NCBI GenBank assembly: GCA_949295035.1
Contig: CASFJO010000001.1
Coordinates: forward strand, 1 to 64,000
DNA: 64,000 nt
Origin: an uncultured Gemmiger sp.
Lineage (GTDB): Bacteria; Bacillota; Clostridia; Oscillospirales; Ruminococcaceae
Direction: 5' to 3'
Shown here: positions 25,325-32,945 of the stretch, piece by piece
Numbering within the stretch: position 1 is the stretch's first letter
How the letters are laid out: the number at the start of each line of letters is the position of its first letter
Notes under the pieces: model-generated
What the model was told of the DNA's origin: nothing
The model's database searches: none
The model's input: only the letters and a program-made list of their open reading frames with translations
Made by a program: the position numbers and the translations under genes

Positions 25325-26467
25325 TCAATCGTTTGTTACAAACCCCCGCGTCAAAAGCCGGCTGATCTTCTTGCGGAAGGGATCGTTATGGCTGCGCCTG
25401 TCCGGGTCCAGCCCCTGCTTTTGGGAAAAATAGTAGGCGCAAAGCTGCAGCGGAATGGCATAGGCCAGGGGGCTGAGCGCTTCGGGGATCGCTTCGGGCA
25501 TAGGGAAACTGTATTTGCCCAGTTCCAGCAATTCCTCGTCGCTGGAAAGAACGATCAGATCGCATCCGAACCTGCGCAGACAATGGGCCACTTCCCGCGT
25601 GCGGGCAAAACCGGGGCCTTTGGGCGCCACGATGAATACCGGGCAGGTTTTGCGCACCACCCAAAATTCCTGGTGCGCAAACTCCTCGCTCTCCTGGCCG
25701 ATGGCATCCACATCGCAGATCTCCAAAAACTTTGCGGCGCCGTATTTCGCGGTCGCATAACTCGGGCCGGCGCCCAGCACGTAGACCGGAAAACCGGGTT
25801 TCCCATACACCAGATTGCCGCCGACCGCCTGCGCCATTTCCCGGGAGCGGGCGATCACATCCGCCAGCAGCCGCATGGTTTGCGCCAGCTGTTCCAGCAG
25901 CGTGCCGCGTTCCGGGGGCGCCGCGAACTCCAGCAGCAGCCGGCACAAGGCATAGAGGGTCCCGCAGTAGGTAAGCGTGCCCGGGGTCCACCCTTCCTCC
26001 TCTTCCAGGCCCAGCAGGATCGGGTGCTTGGACATCTGGTACAGTTTGCCCGCGGCGGAATTGGTGATCCCCACCACATACGCGCCCTTGCTCTGCGCGG
26101 CCGTGAGTCCTTCGATCGTCCGGGCCACATTGCCGGACATGGATACCGCGACAACGGTGCTGTGCGCATCCACCTGATGGACCCCATACTGGGAAAACTC
26201 CAGCGCGGTCATGGGCAGCACCAGCGTATCGGAAACGGCGTCCAGACTATGCTTGACGGCCAGGCCGCCAAAATACGAGTCGCCGCATCCCAGCAAAAAC
26301 AACTTTTGCGCCTTGTTCTCCCGCCGGATCTCCTCGCAGTTGTGCCGAACGGCCTGCTCGATCTTTTGGGTATGCTGATACAATTCGCCCTGTTTTTCCA
26401 CTTCCCGCATCATATCGTTATATTCTGCCATACATCTTTCCTTCTCTTCCATAAATTTCCGTTTCAT
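25325..26467 (-). CDS. Double-SIS domain protein (GlmS/FrlB/AgaS-like isomerase or deglycase)
   Basis: About 380 residues with two sugar-isomerase domains. SIS1 has LFLLGCGDSYFGGLAV, ALEFSQYG and VVAVSMSGNVARTIEGL. SIS2 has VYVLGAGPSYATAKYGAAKFLEI and ESEEFAHQEFWVV, where the Glu and His match the E-x-x-H region of FrlB/GlmS. No glutaminase domain is present, so it is not GlmS itself. A role in aldose-ketose isomerisation, deamination or deglycation of a phosphorylated amino sugar is likely. The ATG at 26467 overlaps the ECF-T stop (TGATG) behind AGGAG. Alternative starts are 26452 and 26431, the latter with AAGGAAAG. Confidence 0.85.
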   Translation of the reverse strand: MKRKFMEEKERCMAEYNDMMREVEKQGELYQHTQKIEQAVRHNCEEIRRENKAQKLFLLGCGDSYFGGLAVKHSLDAVSDTLVLPMTALEFSQYGVHQVDAHSTVVAVSMSGNVARTIEGLTAAQSKGAYVVGITNSAAGKLYQMSKHPILLGLEEEEGWTPGTLTYCGTLYALCRLLLEFAAPPERGTLLEQLAQTMRLLADVIARSREMAQAVGGNLVYGKPGFPVYVLGAGPSYATAKYGAAKFLEICDVDAIGQESEEFAHQEFWVVRKTCPVFIVAPKGPGFARTREVAHCLRRFGCDLIVLSSDEELLELGKYSFPMPEAIPEALSPLAYAIPLQLCAYYFSQKQGLDPDRRSHNDPFRKKISRLLTRGFVTND

Positions 26468-27267
26468 CAAAGCACGCTCCTGGTGATCAGGCCCACGCCC
26501 AACCCCCGAAAGACCGCCAAAACAACGATCAGGCCCACGCACAGCCCGATCGCCGCGCAGTCCGCGGCCTTCAGACGGCTGGCGCTGATGGAGGTCCGTT
26601 TTCGTTTTGTCTCAAATCCCCTGGCCTCCAGGCTGACGGATATCTGATTGATCAGCCCCAGCGCGCGGGAGGACAGCGGGATCAGGATCGAGACATTTTT
26701 TCGTATCTTTTCCAGCAGGGTGCCCTTGTCCAGTTCCAGCGCGCGGGAACGCTGCGCGTCCTGGATGGTGCTCAGGTCCTTGAGGATCAGCGGCACGAAA
26801 CTTAGCGACATGGAAAACGAGAACGCGATCTTGTACGGAACGCCCAGACATGTGAGCCCGTGCGTGATCTCGCTCACGCTGGTGAACATCATCCAGTAAA
26901 TGCTCATCAGCACGATGCAGCAAAAGCGCAAACTCATGGAAAGGCTGTAGACCAGCCCCACCGAGTAGGCCTTGAGGCCGGCCACCTGGAACAGCACCTG
27001 CCCTTCCTGCAAAGAGAACGGCCACACCGCCACCGAAAACACCACGATCAGCGCGGCGACGCTTTTCAGCGTGCGCATCGACTGCCCGATCGGCAGCCGG
27101 GCCGCGACGCCGACGGCTACGATCGCGGCAAACAGCCCGGCCAGAAAATAGGGGTTGTTTGTGAGCAGCGCCAGGGTGAATACGGCGATAAACATAAGAT
27201 CCTTGGTAAACGGGTGCAGCGCGTGGACCCGCGAATCCCGGTCAATATAGCTGCCGATTTGCGTCAT
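26467..27267 (-). CDS. ECF transporter T component (EcfT)
   Basis: 266 residues with about six helices and the long cytoplasmic coupling helices. The two diagnostic A-R-x motifs are QRSRALELDKG (first) and SLEARGFETK (second, Ala-Arg-Gly), which dock on the two ATPases. Overlapping genes on both sides (ATPase and SIS) put it in one operon with a dedicated S component, so this is a group I-type ECF transporter for a single substrate. Confidence 0.9.
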   Translation of the reverse strand: MTQIGSYIDRDSRVHALHPFTKDLMFIAVFTLALLTNNPYFLAGLFAAIVAVGVAARLPIGQSMRTLKSVAALIVVFSVAVWPFSLQEGQVLFQVAGLKAYSVGLVYSLSMSLRFCCIVLMSIYWMMFTSVSEITHGLTCLGVPYKIAFSFSMSLSFVPLILKDLSTIQDAQRSRALELDKGTLLEKIRKNVSILIPLSSRALGLINQISVSLEARGFETKRKRTSISASRLKAADCAAIGLCVGLIVVLAVFRGLGVGLITRSVL

Positions 27268-28972
27268 GGCCGATCCCCCTTTTGCAGACAGCGCTCAGAA
27301 ATTCCCCGATCTTTACCGGCACGGAGGCAAGCTCAGGCTCCATCCGCACCGCGAGTTGTGTGACCTGGGGCGGAAACAGGGAGGCCCCCTTGAGCAGATC
27401 CAGCTGCCGGAAGATCGCGGCGACCGTTCCCTGCGCGGCAACAGAGCCGTTTTCCACCACCACGATATGGTCCGCGTATTCCGCCACGAACTGCATATCG
27501 TGGGTGATCAGAACGATGGTCTTGCCGCTGGCCTGCAGGCCTTTCAGGATATCGCCGATCCGTTTTTTGTAGGTCTGGCTCAGCCCCGTTGTAGGTTCAT
27601 CCACCACAAAGATGCTGGCGTCCATCGCGATCACGCAAGCCAGGATCAGGATCTGCTTCAGGCCCCGTTCCAAAGACAGCGGCGATTCCTGGCGATACTC
27701 CGTCAGGCCGCTTTGCTCCAGCGCGCGCTCCACCTGCTGGCGCACCGTTTCCTCGCTCCATCCCAGATTTTTCGGGCCGAAGGCGATCTCTTCCTCCACG
27801 GTCTGGTTGAACAGCTGATGGTCGGGATTCTGGAACACATAGACCACCTTCCGGGCCAGTTCCGCCACGGAATGTTCCTTTGTGTTTTCCCCGCATACGA
27901 CAACGTCTCCCGTACCGGGGCGCAGCAGCCCGTTCAGATGCTTGACCATGGTGGTCTTTCCCGTTCCGTTTTTTCCCAGCACCGCGACAAAATCGCCTTC
28001 CGGCACCTGCAGGGAGACATGGTGCAGGATCTCCCGCTCCCCGTATCCGAAACAGACGTTCTGGTATTCGATGCAGACAGTTTGGGGCTGCGGCGCTGTT
28101 TTTTCGCCCGGGCCCGCCGCCCGAAGGCAGTAGTCCGCCCGCATGGCCTCCATCGCCTCATCCACCGTTAAGAACACATCGCTTTTGCCGGAAAATCCCA
28201 TCGCCTCCCACAGCAGCGCCACATCCGGAAGGTTGATCCCGGCCTTTTGCAGCAGCGGCACCTGCCGCATGACCTCGCGGGTCTTGCCCTGCGTCAGAAT
28301 GCGGCCCTGCTGCATGACGATCAGCCGGTCGGCCACGGTGACCAGATACTCGATATCCTGTTCCACAACGATCACGGTATTTTCCCCGGTGCGGGCCAGT
28401 TCCTTGACGATATGCAGAACGTCCGCTTTGCCCACCGGGTCCAGTTCGGTCGTGGGTTCGTCCAGGATGATCACCTCCGGCGAGGTGATCATGGAGGCGG
28501 CAATGGCCAGGCGCTGCTTCTCGCCGCCGGACATATTGCGGGGCGCGCGGCGTTTGTACTCCTCCGGCAGGCGGACTTTTTGCATGATCTCAGCCACCCG
28601 GGCACGGATCTGATCGGGCGGCATACCCATATTCTCCGCCGAAAACGCCAGATCTTCCTCCACCGTTGTTCCGATGATCTGGGTCTCGGGATTTTGGAAC
28701 GTCATGGATACATGTTCGGCCAGATCGGCCACTGTGGCGCTGCGTACATTCAGTCCGCATACCTCTAGGCTTCCGCCCCACGCCCCGCCGGTTTTGTGAG
28801 GGACGATCCCTTTCAGCGCGGAACACAAGGTGGTTTTTCCCGCGCCGTTCGGCCCAATGATGCCAACGACCTCGCCTTTGCCGATCTCAAAGCTGACGTC
28901 ATCAATTGCCGGGCGGTCCGTGTCCGGATACTGGTATTGGAAATGTTCGGCTCTTATCAGGACCTCTCTCAA
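27242..28972 (-). CDS. ECF transporter fused double ATPase (EcfA-EcfA', YkoD-like)
   Basis: 576 residues with two ABC ATPase domains in tandem. NBD1: Walker A GPNGAGKTT, Q-loop FQNPETQ, signature MSGGEKQRLAIA, Walker B IILDEPTTELDP. NBD2: Walker A GKNGTGKTT, Q-loop FQNPDHQLF, signature LSLERGLKQIL instead of LSGGQ, and Walker B FVVDEPTTGLSQ. So NBD2 has a degenerate signature and D-loop, and one of the two ATP sites may be weak. The TTG at 28972 is the best start (GGGGAGGG, 5 bases). ATG 29011 lies before that SD. It overlaps EcfT by 26 bases. Confidence 0.92.
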   Translation of the reverse strand: MREVLIRAEHFQYQYPDTDRPAIDDVSFEIGKGEVVGIIGPNGAGKTTLCSALKGIVPHKTGGAWGGSLEVCGLNVRSATVADLAEHVSMTFQNPETQIIGTTVEEDLAFSAENMGMPPDQIRARVAEIMQKVRLPEEYKRRAPRNMSGGEKQRLAIAASMITSPEVIILDEPTTELDPVGKADVLHIVKELARTGENTVIVVEQDIEYLVTVADRLIVMQQGRILTQGKTREVMRQVPLLQKAGINLPDVALLWEAMGFSGKSDVFLTVDEAMEAMRADYCLRAAGPGEKTAPQPQTVCIEYQNVCFGYGEREILHHVSLQVPEGDFVAVLGKNGTGKTTMVKHLNGLLRPGTGDVVVCGENTKEHSVAELARKVVYVFQNPDHQLFNQTVEEEIAFGPKNLGWSEETVRQQVERALEQSGLTEYRQESPLSLERGLKQILILACVIAMDASIFVVDEPTTGLSQTYKKRIGDILKGLQASGKTIVLITHDMQFVAEYADHIVVVENGSVAAQGTVAAIFRQLDLLKGASLFPPQVTQLAVRMEPELASVPVKIGEFLSAVCKRGIGHDANRQLY

Positions 28973-29007
28973 AGAAACCCTCCCCTTCCATGCAATGGAG
29001 CCGATTC

Positions 29008-29700
29008 TCAATCCCGGCTCAATTCGGTGATCTTCTCTTCCCGCTTTTCACGCCAGTACAGACCGTTTTTGGCCGCGAAGGGATACAGGATCTTCAAAAA
29101 GATCGGCCCCAGCAGCAGCGGCGATACGATCCGGTTCATCAGCAGCGCGAACGGTTCGCTGGTCCAGGCCACGGCAGGCGCCATGGTCCCGGTAATGTCG
29201 ATGAACCAGGGCATGGACAGCATCGCAAACGCCGCCCCTACAACAACGCCCGAAATATACTGCAGCCAGCTTTTTTTGGTCTTGAGCGAAGCGTCCTTCA
29301 CAAACATGGCCGGCACGAAGGCGAAGGCAAAGAAATTGCCCAGAAATCCGCTGATGGTCGCGGGTGTAACGAACCCTTTCAGAATATCCGAGATCACATT
29401 GCCAAGGCCTGCGCCGATCGCGCCCGGGATCCCAAACAGGATACCCAGTACCGGCGTGATGGCCGCGCCGGGCCGAAAACTGATCCACCCCAGCCGGATC
29501 GGGCCGGTAATGACGGCGGCGCCCGCGTTCAGCGCGGCGGATATCGCGATAATGACCAGCACCGAGGCGCCCCACTTGATCCCGTGCTTTTTCAGTTTGA
29601 ATCCGTCCAGCTGGTAGCGGAAGGAAAGCACAAAGAACACAGCGCTCACAGCAAACGACAGCGCGCCCAGAACACGCAGGATCCCTAAAAATCGTTCCAT
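29008..29700 (-). CDS. ECF transporter S component, substrate unknown
   Basis: 230 residues, about six helices, with the ALNAGAAVITGPIRLGWISFRPGAAITPVLGILFGIPGAIGAGLGNVISDIL stretch typical of S components, including the small-residue helix that packs on EcfT. It does not match the riboflavin, biotin, thiamine or folate S proteins I know by motif. Its operon partners (SIS protein, PfkB kinase, BtpA) point to a sugar, amino sugar or nucleoside-like substrate rather than a vitamin (inference). First structural gene after the GntR gene, SD AAAGGAGAAAATT. Confidence 0.82.
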   Translation of the reverse strand: MERFLGILRVLGALSFAVSAVFFVLSFRYQLDGFKLKKHGIKWGASVLVIIAISAALNAGAAVITGPIRLGWISFRPGAAITPVLGILFGIPGAIGAGLGNVISDILKGFVTPATISGFLGNFFAFAFVPAMFVKDASLKTKKSWLQYISGVVVGAAFAMLSMPWFIDITGTMAPAVAWTSEPFALLMNRIVSPLLLGPIFLKILYPFAAKNGLYWREKREEKITELSRD

Positions 29701-29793
29701 AATTTTCTCCTTTCAAATGGTTGTTGCTACGGCAGTTCGACGATGTACACGCTTATTCTTTTCCCATTTTCATGGCATTCCTCCATTCTTATG

Positions 29794-29811
29794 TTTATAT
29801 GATATTATAAA
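29794..29811. promoter_or_regulatory. Putative GntR operator upstream of the ECF-S gene
   Basis: TTTATA-N6-TATAAA, 94 bases before the S-component start. A minus-strand TTGACA (29819-29824) lies just upstream, so the site overlaps the -10 region. It matches the site at 30644-30661. Confidence 0.5.
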
Positions 29812-29865
29812 GTTATAATGTCAAAAGGCAGACTATCCCCTTTGGTCCAAAGCGGCCGCACACCC

Positions 29866-30615
29866 TCAGATATGCGGCACTGCCTTGTTGAGTTCCACGG
29901 TGATGCTCAGCCGCTTGCTGTTGATATAGGACTGGGTGAACAGGATCACCTTTTGGCCATGCAGGACCTTGCAGCGGGCGTCCAGTACCGGGCAATCGTC
30001 ACCGATGCCCAGATGCTGCGCCACATTTGCCGGCGGCATTGCCGCGAAGATCTCTTCCGATCCGCCGCTGAGTTCGATCCCCGCCCGTTCCAAAACCGCG
30101 TAGATGGAACCGGTCAGATCCGTTCCCTGGATCTTGCGGGCCGCCTCGGGGTGGATGTAGGAGGTGCTTACGATCGCCGGGATCTCGTTGATGGTGCGAA
30201 GGCGCACCACCCGGAACAGCCGTGTCTGGGGCGCAACGCCAAACAGATCCGCCAACTCTTTGCTGGCCGGCACAACGGATTCTTCCAATACGGCAGCCCC
30301 CGCCTTTTGCTTGCTTTGCTCCATTTCGTGGGTAAAACTGCTCAGTTCCCGGAACCGGATATTGTACTGCTCGGTTTTTCCATAGGAGACAAAACTCCCC
30401 TTGCCCTGGATCTTGTTGATCATATCCAGGGCGCACAACTCCTCCAGCGCCCTGCGCACGGTGATCAGCGACACGTTATACTGTCGGCTCAATTCTTTCT
30501 CGGACTGGATCTTTTCCCCCACCGGCCATTCGCCCGTGCGGATCTTTTCGGAAAATATGGCGAGGAGCTGCAGATACAGGGGGACGTTGCTCTCCTTGTT
30601 GATATGTACATTCAT
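29866..30615 (-). CDS. GntR-family regulator with UTRA domain (HutC subfamily)
   Basis: 249 residues from ATG 30615. Winged HTH: PLYLQLLAIFSEKIRTGEWPVGEKIQSEKELSRQYNVSLITVRRALEELCALDMI, wing KIQGKGSFVS. The UTRA effector domain follows (RLFRVVRLRTINEIPAIVSTSYIHP, ILFTQSYINSKRLSITVEL). Same orientation as the ECF/SIS/PfkB/BtpA genes and directly before them, so it is their probable repressor. UTRA proteins usually bind sugar phosphates or related acids, which fits the kinase and SIS protein. The first six codons of the open frame (from 30633) are less likely to be translated. Confidence 0.92.
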   Translation of the reverse strand: MNVHINKESNVPLYLQLLAIFSEKIRTGEWPVGEKIQSEKELSRQYNVSLITVRRALEELCALDMINKIQGKGSFVSYGKTEQYNIRFRELSSFTHEMEQSKQKAGAAVLEESVVPASKELADLFGVAPQTRLFRVVRLRTINEIPAIVSTSYIHPEAARKIQGTDLTGSIYAVLERAGIELSGGSEEIFAAMPPANVAQHLGIGDDCPVLDARCKVLHGQKVILFTQSYINSKRLSITVELNKAVPHI

Positions 30616-30643
30616 AGCGATCACAGCCTTCACTTATTATGTG

Positions 30644-30661
30644 TTTATAATAACATGTAAA
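30644..30661. promoter_or_regulatory. Putative GntR operator upstream of gntR
   Basis: TTTATA-N6-TGTAAA, one base different from the site at 29794-29811, located 29 bases before the gntR start. It suggests autoregulation. Confidence 0.45.
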
Positions 30662-30776
30662 TTGGTAAAAATATAGCCGCATTTTCCATATATATCAAAA
30701 AATTTTTTTGTATGTTGCGACCAAAATCCCGCTTTTTCATCCTGGGACACCGTGCTTACACCGGCCGGATATCCCC

Positions 30777-30805
30777 TTGCATCACGCGGCGCCAGGCATT
30801 ACAAT
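30777..30805 (+). promoter_or_regulatory. Promoter of the DUF1349 gene
   Basis: TTGCAT (30777-30782), 17 bases, TACAAT (30800-30805), then GGGAGGGG before ATG 30826. Confidence 0.55.
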
Positions 30806-30825
30806 AACCTGGGAGGGGATCACAC

Positions 30826-31431
30826 ATGAATTTTGCCGAAGAAAAACTCGTCTGGACACGTCCGCCGGAGCGCTGCCTCATTGCGCCGAACCGCATCGAG
30901 ATCGTCACCCGGCCCCACACCGATCTGTGGCAGCGCACCTATTACCATTTCCGCAACGACAACGCCCCCGTCCTGCAGATGGAGACGGAGGAGCCTTACT
31001 TCAGTTTTATGGTAAAGACCGATTTTTCCACCGCCGCCCATCGCTTTGACCAGTGCGGGATCGCGCTGTACCTGGACAGCGAAAACTGGCTCAAAGCCTC
31101 GGTGGAATACGAAAACGGTGAATTTCAGCATCTGGGCAGCGTGGTGACCAACGGCGGGTATTCCGACTGGGCCACCACCGCCATCGACGGCCGTATCCGC
31201 ACCATGTGGTACCGCCTAAGCCGCCGGGAGGACGATTACCGGATCGAGTGTTCCCGGGATGGGGTCCACTACAGCCAGATGCGGATCTGCCATTTGAATC
31301 AGGGCGGCGGGACCATCCGCTTCGGGCTGTACGCCTGTTCGCCGGAGGAGTCCTCCTTCACGGCGGTGTTCACCGATATGCAGCTTACCGACTGCCAGTG
31401 GCTGCCCCATGACGGCCAGCAGCCGGACTGA
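30826..31431 (+). CDS. DUF1349 protein (concanavalin-like fold)
   Basis: 201 residues, no signal peptide. Pattern of DUF1349: an N-terminal strand, then DLWQRTYYHFRNDNAP, FMVKTDFSTAAHRFDQCGIALYLDSENWLKASVEYENGEFQHLGSVVTNGGYSDW, and YRLSRREDDYRIECSRDGVHYSQMRICHL, ending with FGLYACSPEESSFTAVFTDM. The family resembles lectin/GH-associated beta-sandwiches and often occurs in sugar loci. Cytosolic function is unknown. It is followed by a LytTR regulator after 56 bases and may share its transcript. Confidence 0.88.
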   Translation: MNFAEEKLVWTRPPERCLIAPNRIEIVTRPHTDLWQRTYYHFRNDNAPVLQMETEEPYFSFMVKTDFSTAAHRFDQCGIALYLDSENWLKASVEYENGEFQHLGSVVTNGGYSDWATTAIDGRIRTMWYRLSRREDDYRIECSRDGVHYSQMRICHLNQGGGTIRFGLYACSPEESSFTAVFTDMQLTDCQWLPHDGQQPD

Positions 31432-31487
31432 GGCGGCGTATGCGGCGCGGGAACGGATCTTCCCGCCGCCGGAAAGGACGATTTTGT

Positions 31488-32186
31488 ATGAACCTGCATC
31501 TTGCTGTATGTGACGACTGCGCCGCCGACCGGGACTTTTTGGCGGAACTGGCCCGCCGCTGGGCCGCCGGCCGGGGCCACGGGCTGCGTATGGCGCTGTA
31601 CCCCTCGGCGGAGAGTTTTTTGTTCGCCTACGCGGAGGACAAGCGGGTGCAGATCCTGCTGCTGGACATCGAGATGGGCAAAGTGGACGGGGTGACCATG
31701 GCCCGCACCCTGCGCCGGGACAACGACGCCGTGCAGATCGTGTTCATCACCGGGTACTCCGACTACATCGCGGACGGCTATGAGGTGGAGGCGCTGCACT
31801 ACCTGATGAAGCCGGTGGACGAGGGCAAGCTGTTCGCCGTGCTGGACCGGGCGGCGGAAAAGCTGCGCCGCAACGAGGCGGTGCTGACACTGGAACTGGC
31901 CGGGGAGATGGTGCGGCTGCCGGTGTATCAAATCCGCTGCGCCGAGGTGCAGGGCAACTATGTGACCATCCACGCCCGGGCGGACTACACCGTGAAGATG
32001 ACCCTGAGCGAACTGGAGAGCCAACTGGACGAGAACTTTTTCCGGCTGGGGCGGTCGGCGCTGGTGAACCTGGGCAGCGTGGCCCGGGTGACCCGCACGG
32101 CGGTGACCCTGGCCGACGGCAGCACCCTGCCGCTGCCCCGGGGCGCATACGAGCGGATCAACCGGGCCATTATTCAGAGGGGGTAA
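31488..32186 (+). CDS. LytTR-family response regulator (AgrA/ComE type)
   Basis: 232 residues. Receiver domain 1-120 with acidic pair Asp9/Asp10 and phospho-acceptor Asp60 in ILLLDIEMGKVDG, then FITGYSDYIADGYEVEALHYLMKPV. LytTR DNA-binding domain from about 135 (VRLPVYQIRCAEVQGNYVTIH, LDENFFRLGRSALVNLGSVARV, LPLPRGAYERI). SD GGAAAGGAC precedes ATG 31488. The cognate kinase follows after 7 bases, and two ABC exporters follow that. A 21-bp-spaced direct repeat before the ABC genes is a candidate binding site. Confidence 0.93.
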   Translation: MNLHLAVCDDCAADRDFLAELARRWAAGRGHGLRMALYPSAESFLFAYAEDKRVQILLLDIEMGKVDGVTMARTLRRDNDAVQIVFITGYSDYIADGYEVEALHYLMKPVDEGKLFAVLDRAAEKLRRNEAVLTLELAGEMVRLPVYQIRCAEVQGNYVTIHARADYTVKMTLSELESQLDENFFRLGRSALVNLGSVARVTRTAVTLADGSTLPLPRGAYERINRAIIQRG

Positions 32187-32193
32187 AAGGGAT

Positions 32194-32856
32194 ATGGGAT
32201 GGCTTTCCCGGCGCATTGACCGGCAGCTGGCCGCCTACCAGCGGGAACTGATCGACACCCACTACCGGGAGGTAGAGAACATGTACCGGCAGATCCGGGG
32301 CTGGCGGCACGACTACCGCAACCACATCCAGATGATGAAGGCGCTGGCCGCCGGCAGCGACCTGGACGGGCTGAAAGCCTATCTGGATGAGCTGGACACC
32401 GATCTGAACACGGTGGACACGGTGATCAAAACCGGCAACGCCATGGCGGACGCGATCTTGAACAGCAAAATTTCCCTGGCCCGGTCCCGGAACATCCCGG
32501 TGCAGGCGGACGCCCACATCCCGGTGCAGCTGCGGATGTCGGAACTGGATCTCTGCGTGATCCTGGGCAACCTGTTCGACAACGCCATCGAGGCCAGCCT
32601 GCCGCTTCCGGAGGACCAGCGGATGATCCGGGTGTACATGGACATGAAGGGCACCCAGCTGTACATCAGCTTTACGAACCTTACGGCCGGCCGCAAGCAG
32701 GCCCGCATCGGGCGGCTGTTCGCCACCACCAAGGGGGAGGGCCACGGTTTCGGGCTGGTGCGCATCGACCAGATCATCGACCGGCTGGACGGGTACTTAA
32801 GCCGCAACAGCGAGGACGGCGCCTTTACCACCGAAATCCTCATCCCGCAGGTATGA
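32194..32856 (+). CDS. GHKL histidine kinase without membrane sensor
   Basis: 220 residues. Short N-terminal helix, H-box RGWRHDYRNHIQMMKAL with phospho-His at about 39, dimerisation coil, then the GHKL ATPase with N-box GNLFDNAIEAS and G-box GEGHGFGLVRI. Peptide-sensing kinases of LytTR pairs (AgrC, ComD, BlpH) have six or seven N-terminal helices. Here none exist, and the first residues (MGWLSRRIDRQLAAYQRELID) are amphipathic. So the signal must be cytosolic or come through a partner. The frame looks intact, and I see no upstream membrane fragment. Confidence 0.9.
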   Translation: MGWLSRRIDRQLAAYQRELIDTHYREVENMYRQIRGWRHDYRNHIQMMKALAAGSDLDGLKAYLDELDTDLNTVDTVIKTGNAMADAILNSKISLARSRNIPVQADAHIPVQLRMSELDLCVILGNLFDNAIEASLPLPEDQRMIRVYMDMKGTQLYISFTNLTAGRKQARIGRLFATTKGEGHGFGLVRIDQIIDRLDGYLSRNSEDGAFTTEILIPQV

Positions 32857-32891
32857 TGCGGTTCGTCCCCCGCAGGCTGCGATTCATCCCC
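32857..32891 (+). promoter_or_regulatory. Candidate LytTR binding site: two direct repeats 21 bp apart
   Basis: TGCGGTTCGTCCCC (32857-32870) and TGCGATTCATCCCC (32878-32891) match at 12 of 14 bases, with a period of exactly 21 bp, two helical turns. LytTR regulators such as AgrA and ComE bind pairs of short direct repeats with this spacing. An extended -10 (TGCTAGACT, hexamer 32920-32925) follows with no -35, so the second repeat would sit near -41, the position for an activator. Confidence 0.55.
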
Positions 32892-32912
32892 GGAAACCGC
32901 CGGGGATTTTTT
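32886..32912 (+). terminator. Terminator after the kinase gene
   Basis: ATCCCCGG pairs with CCGGGGAT, 6-base loop, T6 run (32907-32912). It overlaps the second direct repeat, so read-through and activation would compete at one place. Confidence 0.7.
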
Positions 32913-32945
32913 CTTGTGCTAGACTAGGGGCAAGAGGTGAACGCA

